Below, piece by piece: positions 11,767 through 24,535 of a stretch of DNA of 64,000 nt. The notes under the pieces were generated by a model, which saw only the letters and a program-made list of their open reading frames with translations, was not told the origin of the DNA and did not search any database. Both the position numbers and the translations under genes were made by a program. The number at the start of each line of letters is the position of its first letter. Within the stretch, counting starts at the first letter, position 1. Source of the stretch: Cyathus striatus (lineage: Eukaryota; Basidiomycota; Agaricomycetes; Agaricales; Nidulariaceae); assembly GCA_025738555.1 (NCBI GenBank), contig JAOVFP010000010.1, positions 3,669,501 through 3,733,500 on the forward strand. The letters are read 5' to 3'.

Positions 11767-13236
11767 AGCTCTCTTCAGAGTTTGAAATAGAGTCTTCGGC
11801 AGCAGGTGTGAGGATGATCACAGCGTGAACTTTAGCTGCTGAGGAGGATGCCTTTCGACAATCCTTTGCACGATGACCAGGTTTCCCACAGAAGAGGCAC
11901 AAGTTGCCATCCATGCGGCATTTGCGTTCCTCAGGGGTCAGCTTACTGTCTTTCCCGAGTTTATCACATAGGTTGACAGCTGGTGTTTGTGGGGTGCTGG
12001 TAGGTTTTCCCAAGGATGGTGTGGAGGTCGATGGTTTGGGGGGAGTCGAAGAGTGAGATTTATTAGTAGTGCTCATGGACACCGCATTATCTGAAGACTT
12101 TGCAGCTTGTCTGGAAGACTTTGACTCAAAACCCTTTTCTGCCTGGCGCTTCCAATAGCGCATATCAACCTTCTGAGCCAAAAACTTCCTATCCCCTAGG
12201 GTAGGAGGTAAATCAAGGAGAGCGAGGTCGTCCTTGATGCGGGAGCAGAGCTCACGATAGTACTGGGCTGCAAGGGCAGTTTCACCCCAGTCCAGTAAAG
12301 AAGCACACTCGTTAAACTTTACCTCATAAGTAGCGATGTGCTGGTTATCATCCATGTGAATAACCATAATGCGTGATTCCGCATCACTAGTAGGGTCAGC
12401 AAGACCGAAGTGAGTGCGGAGGACTACAAGAAAGTGTGGCCAAAAGGACATCCAGTCCTCATTTGTACCACTAGAAATATGTGGTGCAAATAGATTCATG
12501 GCCATACCCCGTAGATAGGAAATGGCGTAATTGACTCTGGAGTAGTCGGTGGGGTACATGGTCTTGTTATTGTGGAAGACTAGGAGACACTGTAGAATGA
12601 AGGGTTCCAGCTTGGTAACACTTGTGCCGTCGAAAGTGTTGGGCTCCTTGACCTTACGCTGAGGTATGTGGGAGGTCGGAGTCCTAATGGCGAGAGATTC
12701 TGCGAGACACAGAATCGCATTCAAGGTCTCGCGATTAAAATCAGATGGAGAGTGAGAGTGAGAATGAGTGTGGGAGCGATGACGAGAGTGACGATGACCA
12801 CCATGAGGATGGCCATCTGGGTCATCTGAACTGTCAGGATCACCCGAGCCTCCAGGAGCTCCTGGAGCTGCACCGGGTGCATCTTGTGGTGCAGATGTGG
12901 TGTTACCAGTACGTTCCTCCACTGGAATAGTGGGAGGAGGTGCAACAGGTTGGCTTGCCTGTTGTTCCTCATGCTGGGAAGTGGAAGCGGAGTGAGTTTC
13001 AGATGCGGGAGTGGTGTGAGAGAGAGCCTAGGTGCGGTAGCAGCTTGTTCCATTTCTGCTGGTGCAAGAGGAATGGAGTGAGGGTGGAAATGGATGCTGT
13101 GTGCGGGTAGTAATGGGTGATGGATGGTAGTAGACGTAGAACCTGAAGGTTGTGCTACGATGGCACTGATAGACGCAGCCTCAAGTTCTAAAGCAGCTTG
13201 TTTTCGTGTGCAGGGACCTTCAGTCCTAGTAGCCAT
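11756..13236 (-). pseudogene. Chromovirus gag with zinc knuckle
   Basis: Gag starts at the ATG at 13236-13234 and runs to the TAG at 11756. A one-base frame change near 13027 separates the first part from the rest. The downstream block contains a His/Ser-rich linker, a Retrotrans_gag-type helical capsid region (12650-12150) and a CCHC knuckle CLFCGKPGHRAKDC (11899-11858). It packages element RNA into cytoplasmic particles. The start is chosen because it is the first ATG after the 5' LTR and is in frame with the N-terminal part. Confidence 0.88.
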
Positions 13237-13288
13237 AGACAAAAGATATGAGTAAGAATGAGAACTCAAGGTGTGAGTTCGAATATAC

Positions 13289-13922
13289 TGTCAAGACCGG
13301 TATTTCTACGTAAGGTCGGAAGCATAAGGTAGGGAAGTGCAGGACAGAAGGACCATCGGCTTCAGCTTATATGCTGCGCCCCTTGTCGTTCTTGTGGTCT
13401 AGGTATTTCAAAGTGCGGAAGAGAGGGACAGGAGTGCAGAGTGCAGAGTCGTTGCTGTGACGGCAATGATTCAAGCCGGAGTTGAGTAGGACTCAAAGAC
13501 AAGTAAGAAGGATAGTAACTTAGTCGATATTTGAACTGAGTAGTAGTAGTACAAATTGTGTTACTTAAATACTATACAACTTCACCAATGACCGACGAAT
13601 GAATGAGTAATAGTATACTATTTGATAAACATAATAAGATGGTGGCGGAAGGTGGAGTATGGTTTGAAAACAATATGTACCAAGGACGAACTAAGGATTG
13701 AAAGGAATGCTGAGACAAGTATACCTGGGGTATGATAGAGAAAGCATAATGGAGAGCGGATAAGAACCGGATGAGTAAGGTGACATAAGCTCAGCGACTT
13801 TCAGTCAGAAGAGCGGAAGGGTAGAAATGGAAGGACGATATCTACAAGTTAAGAAGTGCAGAGAGTGCGGATAGTGCGGAATAGAAGTGCGGAAATAAGG
13901 TAGGAAAAGTACGGCTATGACA
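13289..13922 (-). repeat. 5' LTR of the chromovirus
   Basis: 634 bp, identical in extent to the 3' LTR. It carries the promoter for gag-pol, which reads leftward. Confidence 0.95.
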
Positions 13923-14001
13923 GTGTCACTCATCATGCTTTTTGCATATGTTACATTTTTCACAATTTTCACAGCTTAGTAGTGTAATTTGGCTTTTGAT
14001 A

Positions 14002-15002
14002 TTAACATTATATCTAGATGTGGAACCTATATTAAGTGGGGGATACTCATTATATCACCTGTCATAGTCTACTAGCCTATTATGGTTTTCATGCATATCA
14101 TGTTTTTGATGTATATCACATATCCAGTTTTTCATGTTCTCAATTTGAATTTGAATTGCTTCTGACATTTACTCACACTTGTGGAGCCTGAAGGCACAGT
14201 AGGAAGGAGAATCATAATGTACTAAACACTTAACACCCAGGGAGAGAAGCTGATTATGTGTATCTGATTTCCTGTATATCTATACCATTGTTCAAATTGT
14301 TACAGAACAGAAGTATCCAACAGTGCAGAGTAAATTATTAAAGCAAAGGAAACAATCATGTTCTTGCTAAACTAAAGGTTATAACAAGAAATGTGATAAT
14401 TAGTAAATTATAGAAGTGTAACAATAATGAGCCAGATTGAGACATGTACACTGTGTATGTAACTCCACTGACATTTTACAATTAAGACTAGAGATGTGAT
14501 ATGATGCCATTGAACATTTTCATATTGAACAATTTGGTGATAGACCCACACATGGATAAAAAATGTGAAAGAATGGTGAAATATGTGATTCTACATCACA
14601 TCAAACTTACACATCTCAGTCATTAGATAATCATTATTCTTGTATCACTATTGGTTATAATGATATCTTCAATACATATTATTAATTCATATCTGCTTAC
14701 TCTATATGACTACATAATCTTTTGAATTATTGATACAGAGAGAAAATGAAAACTATCTCAACTCTTACTGATATTGTGTCACAATCAGTTTCACTTCTAC
14801 ACTGCTACAAGTACTCATATCTCAGACATATGTTCTTTATATTTATACTTAAACCTTATGGCTTCATCTTTTAAACAAGCATATAACTACTGGCATGATC
14901 AACCAGGTAACTACTCAGACAGCATCAGGGAGTGGTCCATGCACATGCTATTGCTGAGTATTCCCTGCTTACCATAGCTTTCAAATTTTGATATATTGTC
15001 TA
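14002..15002. other. Interior of FB1, no gene recognised
   Basis: An AT-rich spacer between the two FB1 arms. The longest open frame (67 codons near 14774) has no recognisable feature. Confidence 0.5.
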
Positions 15003-15084
15003 TATCAAAAGCCAAATTATATTACTGAGCTGTGAAAATTGTGAAAAATGTAACATATGCAAAAAGCATGATGGTGACATGCGT

Positions 15085-15420
15085 GAATAGCATGACGCAT
15101 GTGAATATATGTGACACATGTGAATAGTGTGACACATGCGAATATATGTGATGGATATGACACACAGAAAGAATGTGACAGATGTGATGTGCGGAAATAT
15201 GTGATGCGTGGGAATGTGCATGAAGCGTGAGAATGTGCGTGATGTGCGGGAATATGCGAGAAGCGCGGGAATATGCGTGATGTGTGGGAATATGCGTGAT
15301 GCGTGGGAATATACACAATGCGTGGGAATATGTGTGACAGACGTGATGCACGAGAAGAATGTCACAAATGTGAAGCGTGGGAACAATGTGAGGCGCGGGA
15401 ATATGCGTGACAAGTTCGAG
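15085..15420. repeat. Tandem array in FB1 right arm
   Basis: Inverted counterpart of the 5180-5640 array, with units such as GGGAATATGCGTGATGCGT. It is shorter than the left array, so copy number changed after the arms diverged. Confidence 0.75.
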
Positions 15421-16084
15421 ATATGTCACATATGTGACATATATAATATTATTTAAAATAATATGCTATTGTAATATATAATGATCACGAATGATCACAT
15501 ATACATTCTTTAGTACCAGTAATAAGTGAATATGCACTTGAAACACCTAATGATCACCTATGATCACCATTACATTCATTTGTACCAGTAGTAAGTAAAT
15601 ATCCACCTGAAACACTACTAAATCACTGAAAGATCACTTATGATCACTTATACATTCACTAGTAATCATACATTCACTACTACATATATAATAGTAGGTG
15701 ATCATAAAAAAAATGCCTAGCTTATATGATCACCATGATCATAAAACCTAGACATTTAATGAAAAAATTGGCTGACACCCCTCATTCATGTTCACTCTGA
15801 AACACCGATGCTGCTACCACCCCCTCCTCAATGACTCCACACCTGCAGGCTTATCAATGCCACATCATCTATAGGTGGCTAATGTGTGCGTGTATGATGC
15901 TAGGGGGGACACATGTGCACTGAGGCCTGTCATAGAGTGCTGCCTGCTTTATCCAATTCATCACTGGCAGGTAAGTCTTTTCAGCATGTATCTATATCCC
16001 TACAATTGATATTTCATTATCTATTACAGCTACCATTCTCATATTGACACAGCAGTCTGCCCCATTCAGCCCCAGCATCTGGCA

Positions 16085-16377
16085 TATGTCTTCCTCCTCC
16101 CTCGGCCTCTGTGTCTGCATGTGTGTGTTAGCATACATCTCCCCCCTACCTCACTGGTTGTGTGCATGTATGTCTCCCTTATCTCTCGGCATCTGTTCTG
16201 CATGCATGCATTAGCATATGTCTCCCCCCTACCTCACTGGTTGCATGCATATATATGTCTCCCTTATCTCTCGGTGTCTGTTCTGCATGTGTGCATTAGC
16301 ATATGTCTCCCCACTACCTCGCTGGTTGTGTGTGTGTATACGTCTCCCTTATCTCTTGGCATCTGTTCTGCACATAA
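16085..16377. repeat. CTCCCCCC/GCATGCAT minisatellite, left part
   Basis: Units of about 83-86 bp contain TATGTCTCCCCCCTACCTC and ATCTGTTCTGCATGCATGC. The array is interrupted by FB2 and resumes at 18889. Confidence 0.7.
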
Positions 16378-18888
16378 GTGTCAGCTAACTACAATCATAT
16401 AATAGCAGGGTTACATGATTGTACAATCAAATAAGCTAGGTGTTATATGATTGTCTTTTATTGTATATGTACTAGTAATACTACTTACTTCAGACAATCA
16501 TAAACAATCATTGATTTGTTCTATTTTAATTGCACTACTATAATAATATTATAGACAATCATAAACAATTATTTATTTGTTCTATTTGAATAGTAGTACT
16601 AAGAGTACTATAGGCAACCATAAACAATCATTTATTAAATTTATTTGAATAGTACTACTAGGAATACTATAGGCAATCATAAACAATCATTGATTACTAC
16701 TACAGTAACTGGATATTACTATTGTATGAATTTGTCACATTCTCTGGCATGTCACAGTTGTCACAAATGTCATGTGCATCACAAAATTCATGTGCTCCAT
16801 AGATTTCCCATGCCTTGCATACTTCTTGAGCCCCACAAATTTCTCATGTGTCACATTTGTCACATATTTCGCGCACATCACAAATGTCACGTTTTTCCCG
16901 CGCGTTACAACTGTCACATATATTCTCGCGCTTCGCATATTTCCCACGCATCATATCTGTCACATTCTTCCCATGCGTCACATTTGTCACGCATATTCCC
17001 ACACGCTATATATGTCACGCACATTCCCACGTGTCACATTTGTCACGCACATTCCCACATGTCACATTTGTTATGCATATACCCACGCTTCATAATTGTC
17101 ACGCTTTTCCCATGTGTTACATTTGTTACATTCTTCTTGTGCTTCATATATGTCACACATTTTTCTGTGCATCACAATTGTCATGCATACTCCCACATAT
17201 CACATTTGTCACGCTTTTCCCGCGCGTCACATTTGTCACATTCTTCTCACGCTTCATGTATGTCACACATTTTCCCATGCATCACAACTGTCACACTTTT
17301 TGCCCATTTTCTTGCACTTTACATATGTCATGCATGTCACACACATCAAGCTTTTCGCACTCATCACACATGTCACATCATTACATTTGTCGCACTTTTC
17401 ATGCTTATCACATGTCATATCTTTGATGTTCATGTTACATTTGTCACAATTTTCACAGCTTAGTAATGTAATTCAGCCTTTCACTAGTATATACTATAAC
17501 CAATAGTTGATGCAAGAATCATTATTATCTAATGACTGAAATGTGTAAGTTTGATGTGTGATCAAATGTAAGATGCAAAAATAAGTACTTATATGTACAG
17601 TTGTCATATCTTGCATCAGATCAGTAAAACTTGAAAAATTCTACATGTCACATTAAGTCCAAGAAATCATGTGTTGCAGGTGTAATATGTGACAAGTTAG
17701 AGAACACTTGTACCATGTCAAAAATGTGGCAAATGTAATGCAATTTGAGAATATAACAAACTTGACATGTGACATATAACAAAGACATGATACACATGAA
17801 AACTGTGATGGGCAGATAGAGCATAACAAGTGACATTCTTGAAAAGTATGTGGATTGACACTCATCAAAGGCATGATGCATGCAAAGTGTGATAAATGTA
17901 ACATGCACATCAAAGATATAATATGGAAGCATGAAAGTGAGATAAATGTGACATATGAAATGTGTGACAAATGTAATGATGTGACACACGTGACAAGCGA
18001 GAAAGTGTGATGTGTGTGACATGTGTGACATATGTGAGGCGCGGAAAAATGGGTGAAAAGTGTGACAGCTGTGATGCGTGGGAAAATGTGTGACATACAT
18101 GAAGCGTGAGAAGAATGTGACAAATGTGACGCGCGGGAAAAGCGTGACAAATGTGATATGTGGGAATATGCATGACAATTGTGATGCATGGAAAAATGTG
18201 TGATATATATGAAGCACAAGAAGAATGTAACAAATGTAACATGTGGGAAAAGCATGACAATTATGAAGTGTGGGTATATGCGTGACAAATGTGACATGTG
18301 GGAATGTGCGTGACATATATAGCGTGTGGGAATATGCGTGACAAATGTGACGCATGGGAAGAATGTGACAGATATGATGCGTGGGAAATATGCGAAGCGC
18401 GAGAATATATGTGACAGTTGTAACGCGCGGGAAAAACGTGACATTTGTGATGTGCGCGAAATATGTGACAAATGTGACACATGAGAAATTTGTGGGGCTC
18501 AAGAAGTATGCAAGGCATGGGAAATCTATGGAGCGCGTGAATTTTGTGATGCACATGACATTTGTGACAACTGTGACATGCCAGAGAATGTGACAAATTC
18601 ATACAATAGTAATATCCAATTACTGTAGTAGTAATCAATGATTGTTTATGATTGCCTATAGTATTCCTAGTAGTACTATTCAAATAAATTTAATAAATGA
18701 TTGTTTATGATTGCCTATAGTATTCTTAATAGTACTATCCAAATAGATTGAATCAATGATTGTTTATGATTGCCTGAAGTAAGTAGTATTACTAGTACAT
18801 ATACAATAAAAGACAATCATATAACACCTAGCTTGTTTGGTTGTACAATCATGTAACCCTGCTATTATATGATCAAATTAGCTGACAC
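16378..18888. mobile_element. Foldback element FB2
   Basis: 2.5 kb, beginning GTGTCAGCTAA and ending with its inverse. Long inverted arms (about 16378-17450 and 17880-18888) enclose a loop of about 430 bp with no gene. Each arm has an outer segment of ACAATCATAAACAATCATT repeats and an inner array of 27-28 bp units starting TGTCAC. The same minisatellite lies on both sides, which shows insertion. No clear target duplication was identified. Open frames of 270-300 codons rich in CHICHAYSH-type repeats come from the array and are not genes. Confidence 0.8.
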
Positions 18889-19680
18889 GCCTCTTCCGCG
18901 TGCATGCGTTAGTGTATGTCTCCCCCCTACCTCGCTGGTTGCGTGTGTGTATATGTCTCCTCTATCTCTCGGCGTCTGTTCTGCATGCATGCATTAGCAT
19001 ACGTCTCCCCCCTACCTCACTGGTTGCATGCATGTACATGTCTCCCCCACCCCTTGGCATCTGTGTCTGCGTGCATATGTGTGTATGTCTCCCCCCTCCC
19101 TTGCTAGTTGTGTGTGTGTGTGTGTGTATGTCTCCCCTATCCCTTGGCATCTGTGTGTGCATGCGTCTCCCCCCTCCCTCACTGGTTGTGTGCATATGTG
19201 CATGTATACATCTCCCCCCTCAGCATTGGTTGTGTGCATGTGTATGTCTCCCCTATCCCTCAGCATCTGTGTCTGCGTGCATCTCCCCCCTCCCTTGCTG
19301 GTTGTGTGCATGTGTGTGTGTGTATGTCTCCCCCCTCTGCATCGGTTGCATGCATGCATGCATGTGTGTATGTGTCTCCCCCCTCTGCATCTGTGTCTGT
19401 GCATGTGCATAGGTCTCCCCCCTCTCTTGGCATCTGTGTCTGTGTGCATATGTTAGCGTATGTCTCCCATGTCTGTGCATGTGTACATGTACATTAGCTA
19501 GCATACGTCTCCCCCCTCCCTCAGCCTGTATGTGTTCATGCACCATGCTGCATTTGTGTATTGCTAGGGGGTAAGGGGGGGGGGAGATTTCAGATTTGAG
19601 GACGTTCAGAGCATCTGTACATAGATCCATTTGTGTATGTCCACCCTCTTCCTCGCCTGTCAGTGTGTGTACCATGTTGT
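18889..19680. repeat. CTCCCCCC/GCATGCAT minisatellite, right part
   Basis: Continuation of the array at 16085-16377, with (TG)n and CATG-rich blocks between CTCCCCCC blocks. The open frames on both strands follow the periodicity. Confidence 0.75.
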
Positions 19681-19984
19681 CAATGTGACCCTTAGAATAG
19701 TCTCGGAATTGTCAGCATGGGGAGTTGGCATCGAAAATGGTGCACATCATAGTTAAATTTAGTATAGATAATATTAGTCTACCAATAGAACTGATTTCTG
19801 AGTCATTAAGATATTTTTGGATAAGATCAGAAGACTGTCAACATGACATGTGTGTGTATACATGGGACACAGGCTGTTGAAGGATTGTTTATTGTGTTCT
19901 CCCCTGCTTAACTCTCAACCACCATCTCTGACTTCAACTTTGTTCAACTCTTTGTTTAACTCTTCCTCTGTGTTTTCAATAAAT

Positions 19985-22082
19985 ATGCCATCTCAAAACA
20001 GCAAAAAAAATAACAATACCCCAGTCTCACCTCCAACTTTTTGCAGTGGCTTGATTCACAATGAGCCACCTGCATCTAAAGGCTGCAAATGCACACAATC
20101 TGGTGCAGATACTACAGCTGAACCAGCTGCCAAGAAGCCTGCCATTACAGCTGGTAAAGAAACAGTGGATAACAGTGCAAAGCAGGAAAAGAAATGTGGT
20201 GGAAGGGGAAGAGGTGGGAAAAAGAGGGGGAAAAGTGGACGGTATGTATCAACTATTTTAATTAATTTTCATAGTTCAATGTCTGACTTAAATTTAAGTA
20301 AAACTGCTGGTGATAAGGATAAGGAAGATGAAGCTGCAAGTAATGCAGCTAATAAAGAAAAATCCAAGGCATAAGTATTTATTTCATTTGCACTATATTT
20401 TTCTAATGCAATAATTTTAGTGCTATGAAGAAACTCCAGGAAATATCAATTTCTATTGCACCACCTATGCAGCCCAAGACTGCTGGTGCTTCTGAGATTA
20501 CTGAGACTTCTAAGATTACTGGAGCTCCTGAGATTACTGAAACTTCTGAGATTACTAGGAATTCTGAGATTACTGAGACTCCTGAAATTTCTGGCCCTTC
20601 TGAAATTCCTGGTACTTCTGAGGTCTTGGCTACAACTCCAAGCCAATCAAGTGAATCTGATGATAATAACTTTGAAGTTGAACATGCCAGTGAGACTAAG
20701 AGCATTACTCAGAATAATGATAAGGAAAATGAAGGTGATACAGAAGATAAAGACAGTGGTAGCAATAGTGATAGTGATAATAATAACAATAATGATAATG
20801 ATGTGGAAGAAGAAATAGAAGAAATAGTTATAGATGAGAAGAACATCAGCTTGGCACAGGTTGAGGAGAAAAATGTGGACACAATGAGTATTGGTATGTA
20901 CTATATTTTTATTTGTACCTTTTCTAAAATGTTTATAGACTCCACATTGGCATCTGATGCCATACCTACAAAGAAAGATTTGAAGGATGCATCCAGAACT
21001 ACTGGTATTTCTTCTTATTTTTTTCTTGGTCATAGAAGTTCTGAAATAAATTTCTAGGAGGCATATTCCAAGGCAAAGCTCAAGGAAATAATTTTCAGTT
21101 TGCTGATAATACAAATGAAAGTTCATCTATGGTTGTAAACCCTCAGGGGTTTGTCTACATCACAGTTTCTAATGATTCTCCTAAGTTTAATCCAACCCTG
21201 TTGAATACTGAAACACCACCTCAGGCTGTGCCAACTACAGTAAATTCTTGCCTTAAATTGGTACTGAACTCAGTTGCAAAAAGAATGCCTATCATTAAAT
21301 GTAAGATTAACTTTGACTTAATGTTATCATTTAACTAATATTACATAATTCAAAATAGGCTTATTATGAATTTTGATACTGAGTGCGATACTTGGATTAT
21401 ATTTGGACGTTTCAATGATATTGAAAGCACTGATACTATTCAGTAAACTTCTCAAGTAAATAATCTAGTGTTATATAACTTATATTCATATCTAATTTCT
21501 CATAATTTCTTAGATTTCTGTGAAAGAAACTGTCAACTTCCACTTAGCAAGAAGTATGGGCAGTTTCTATGAAGCATCAACAACTACTAAGAGCAGTGAA
21601 AATGCCTCTGCCTCTGCTGCTACTGATAAGAATCTTGACATCCCTGATGGACTTACTAAAAAACAAGAATTTATTATATCTGTTTATAAAGTGGATAAGT
21701 TCCTTCTTGGATATAAGAACTGGTACAATGAGTCAAACACTTGGTAGATACAAGCCCACAGATGTGGCCCTCTGATATGGATAAGCCAATTATGAGAGAC
21801 TTACACACAATGTTTGGAGCTGCTGGGACTGCTTGGCATCATTGGAATAAAGTTCTTAAATTTGTATCCAACTACCCTGACATGGAAGAGTGGTTGAGTA
21901 CTGCAACCCCACCAGATAATAAAGCAACTCATGAGTTATGGGGATTGGAGAAGACAGCAGGATTCACTAGAACAGACTTGGAAAACTGGATTAAGAAAAA
22001 GAAGGGTATTAGTGCTGGAAAGGGAAAGCAGAAAGCAGAGGGGGAAAAGGGTAAGAAAGGATCTGGTATAAAGAATAAGTAA
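19985..22082 (+). pseudogene. Multi-exon Lys-rich protein of unknown function in element B
   Basis: It starts at the ATG at 19985 (MPSQNSKK). Exon 1 ends at 20241 in a GGRGRGGKKRGK basic patch, followed by an intron of about 58 bp (20242-20299). Further exons cover an acidic region with repeated SEITET-like hexapeptides (about 20480-20620), an Asn/Asp/Glu-rich stretch, a segment around 21350-21450 containing WIIFGRF, and a C-terminal region (21740-22082) with MRDLHTMFGAAGTAWHHW and a final Lys/Gly-rich tail. GT-AG introns are visible near 20894-20938 and 21302-21358. Exon joins are partly uncertain and a stop at 21745 breaks the direct reading. I do not recognise the family. Its place beside the CxC5/CxC6 gene suggests element cargo. 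Confidence 0.5.
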
Positions 22083-22266
22083 GTAAAGTTGTGAAAGATA
22101 GCATGTTTTACTTTTAAATTTGTATTCAATGTACTTTTAGTTTTCTCTATATCTGTGTATGGCTTCTTCAAATCTATTATGCAATAGTGATGCAATATTA
22201 TTGGTTAATTGCACTAGCATATTTACCTATAGCTTATGGTATTAGACCTGAACAAGAATTTCCTAT

Positions 22267-24251
22267 GCTGAAGTTTGCTAAATTTAGTTCGTTTATTCAA
22301 GAAACATTTGGTTCAAAAATAAGCTTATCAACTGTTTTATTTCTGCTATTTACATTAACAAAAAATGTTGAATTGCTAAATCTGCATGCAAGGCAGCAGT
22401 ATCGTGAAGGAAATGATTAAAAAAGAACTCAAATCTCAAGTTGAATGAATGTATTAGCAACTACTGTTCAAACTGTTCTTGGTAATAAAACAAAGTATTT
22501 ATTTTCAGAAAATGAGATTCCAACCATAGTTGATGATGATGAAATAATTTCTGAAATTGCAATTAAGCTGGATAAATTTGCAAAATTTTTAAAGCTGCAT
22601 CCTTATGATAATGATGGATTTACCCAGGAACTTGGGCCTATTTCTGAGAAAAAAATTACTCCTGTATGTCTTGTATGCCCAACATCTATGTGATGTATTA
22701 CAGTATCTTGTGAAGATCATTCATTAAGACAAAATTCAAAATATTCTGATATTCCTAAAGTTACTTTAATTGAAGGAACAAAATTGTACTACAACACATA
22801 TATATTAACTGGTCATTGCTCAAATTGTAATACAATTTACTATGCAGATTATAAGTGTATTAATATTAATGGTCAAGAGCCCCAGACAGAATATTTGAAT
22901 AGTGCATGCTATGTTAAAATTGGGACACATTTATGGGTAGATCATGTATTCTCAAAAGCAGTTATGAATGCCACATATAGTTTTCATGTATCTACTGCTG
23001 CTTATGCAAAGTTCTGGACAAATAGCTATGGTGATAATAATGAGTTAAGTCGCCGACAAGTTTGGGATGCATTTATAGAAGAATCAATTCGCAATGTGAG
23101 CACAGCATCCAATAAACAATTTTTGGTTCATAATGGTCTATCCACTTAAGATGTTACTATAAAAGCATATGAATATCTTGGAGAGAGTAGAAGAATAAAT
23201 CTGGCTTCAAACCACAGCTGTGCAGAGTGTACTCAACCACATAAATCAACTGCAAATACTATGAATAATATAAACAATAATGCAGCATCTGAAATGGCTT
23301 CTCCAGTAAAAATGGTTGTTATTGATGGTGTTGTAATGGGACCAGTTCACTGTGCAATGGAAGGCTGTTCTGCTAATGTAACCAATCACCATGGTAGTGT
23401 ATTCTGTGGATATCATAATATTCAACATGGAGCAAAGTGTTATGTGAAAGATTGTACTAGACAGAAGGTTCGTGGTACTGAAGCATGTGAAACTCATCAA
23501 GAAATATGGAATAAACACCATTCAAATTACAGCTTAGCAGGTCTTTCTGGACTAAGATGAGCATTACAATATCACAATGAGAATTTGTTTTAGCTACCTA
23601 GAATAAATCGTACCAATCAGCCACATGATGAAGAACAGAATAATGATGATTTTTATACTTGTAAAACATACTTTTCTCCAAACCATTATTACTGTGTAGA
23701 GACAATTTGTGCTCCATGTGGTGTTGTCATTGCATGGACAAAATTTGTCAAGTCTGAATCCTCAAGACATATTTTGGAATTTTTAAATATAGTTTTTTCT
23801 GATTCTAAATTATGACCAGCATATATATGCATTGATAAAGCATGTTTTGTTCTTCGTTTCATTGTAAACAATACCATTCATCATATTTGGCTTGATACAA
23901 ATCGATTTGTTGTTAACAGTTATCACTATACAAACTATAAAGCAGATGATGATCTTTACCACACATGCTGCAATGCTGCACCTAATGATGGTTCTGCTCC
24001 TAATCTTGTAGTAATTGATCATGATCATAATAGAAATCCATATTTCAAAAGAGCTTTTAATACACAGGTGAGCTTAAATACTTTAAGTTGTATTCAATAT
24101 TAATATTATTAAAGGCTTGTGAACAACTCAATGCTTGGCTTGGTGGATATGAATCAATACTGAAAAGAATGACTGTATCAAACTTTAAGTGGTTTTTGCA
24201 TGCTATGTTGTTTTATCACACACAGCATGTTATCTTTATCAGTACTAAATA
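22267..24251 (+). pseudogene. CxC5/CxC6 cysteine-cluster protein associated with KDZ transposons
   Basis: The order of motifs fits the CxC5-CxC6 proteins that accompany KDZ transposases in basidiomycetes. A hydrophobic N-terminal helix region is followed by a CxC5-type segment with GHCSNCNTIYY (22814), a region with SRRQVWDAF (23048), the MVVIDGVVMGP motif (23314), a CxC6 cluster around CAMEGC, CYVKDC and CETH (23350-23500), the APCGVVIAW motif (23712), YHYTNY and the C-terminal EQLNAWLGGYES (24122). A 47-bp GT-AG intron lies at 24068-24114. Several stops break it, including TGA at CGA-compatible sites (near 22691, 23558, 23812). The protein likely binds zinc and assists transposition, by family analogy only. 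Confidence 0.78.
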
Positions 24252-24527
24252 GCCTATAATTCATCTAATATTCATGTGAAATTCATGTGACTTTCACCTA
24301 ATTTTCAATATGAAATAGCCTATAATTCATCTAATATTCACATGAATTTCATGTGAATTTCACCTAATTTTCAATGTGAAATTTCACTTAACTTTCACCT
24401 CACCTTCACCTCATCTTCACCTAATTTTCACTTAAATTTGATAGTTTTGGAATATTGTATGTGAAGGTGAAATTCATGTGAAATTCACGTGAATTCATGG
24501 TGAAGGGGGGAGGAGTGCAAAGTACTG

Positions 24528-24535
24528 AATAGAAA
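24528..24535. repeat. Right target-site duplication of element B (AATAGAAA)
   Basis: Partner of GATAGAAA at 4588-4595. Confidence 0.8.

Larger units (their letters stand above)
5700..13922 (-). mobile_element. Ty3/gypsy chromovirus, full length, minus strand
   Basis: An 8.2 kb LTR retrotransposon with two 634-bp LTRs, perfect 5-bp TSD GTGTC (5695-5699 and 13923-13927), and gag, protease, RT, RNase H, integrase and chromodomain in the order expected of chromoviruses. A polypurine tract sits beside the 3' LTR. An extra antisense gene lies between the chromodomain and the 3' LTR. Coding capacity is lost through a gag frameshift, a frameshift at the RNase H/integrase join and several TGA codons at CGA positions. 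About 18 LTR differences in 634 positions by eye, 17 of them transitions, suggest a fairly recent insertion that then decayed by deamination. Confidence 0.95.
4823..15778. mobile_element. Foldback element FB1 (interrupted by a chromovirus)
   Basis: The termini are GTGTCAGCCAA at 4823 and its inverse ending at 15778. The left arm is 4823-5699 plus 13928-14001, and the right arm is about 15003-15778. The arms match inverted over the outer GATCA-rich segment, the TGTCAC array and the inner junction at 13930-14001/15003-15080. The interior of about 1 kb (14002-15002) has no recognisable gene. The left arm is split by the retrotransposon at 5700-13922, flanked by GTGTC. Without that insert FB1 is about 2.7 kb. 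It encodes no visible transposase, so it would need one supplied in trans. Confidence 0.8.
4596..24527. mobile_element. Element B: 19.9 kb transposon inserted in the KDZ gene
   Basis: The left end reads GAGCTCTTTACACTC followed by a C run. The right end, reverse complemented, reads CAGTACTTTGCACTC followed by a C-rich run. An 8-bp TSD flanks it with one mismatch, and removing B plus one TSD copy restores the KDZ reading frame. Subterminal regions (4620-4810 and 24260-24510) are dense in TTCACATGAA/TTCACGTGAA palindromes. Internal contents are FB1 with a nested chromovirus, FB2 in a minisatellite, a Lys-rich multi-exon gene and a CxC5/CxC6 pseudogene. No KDZ catalytic gene is seen inside, so B may be non-autonomous or may have lost its transposase. 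Elements C and D share its ends. Confidence 0.8.

Noticed and set aside
15000..15456. Protein-coding frames in the FB1 right arm
   Set aside because: They are the mirror of the left-arm array and exist on both strands through periodicity.
16645..18683. Open frames of 270-300 codons with CHICHAYSH-like repeats
   Set aside because: They follow the 27-28 bp TGTCAC arrays of FB2 on both arms and in multiple frames; no start context or unique domain.
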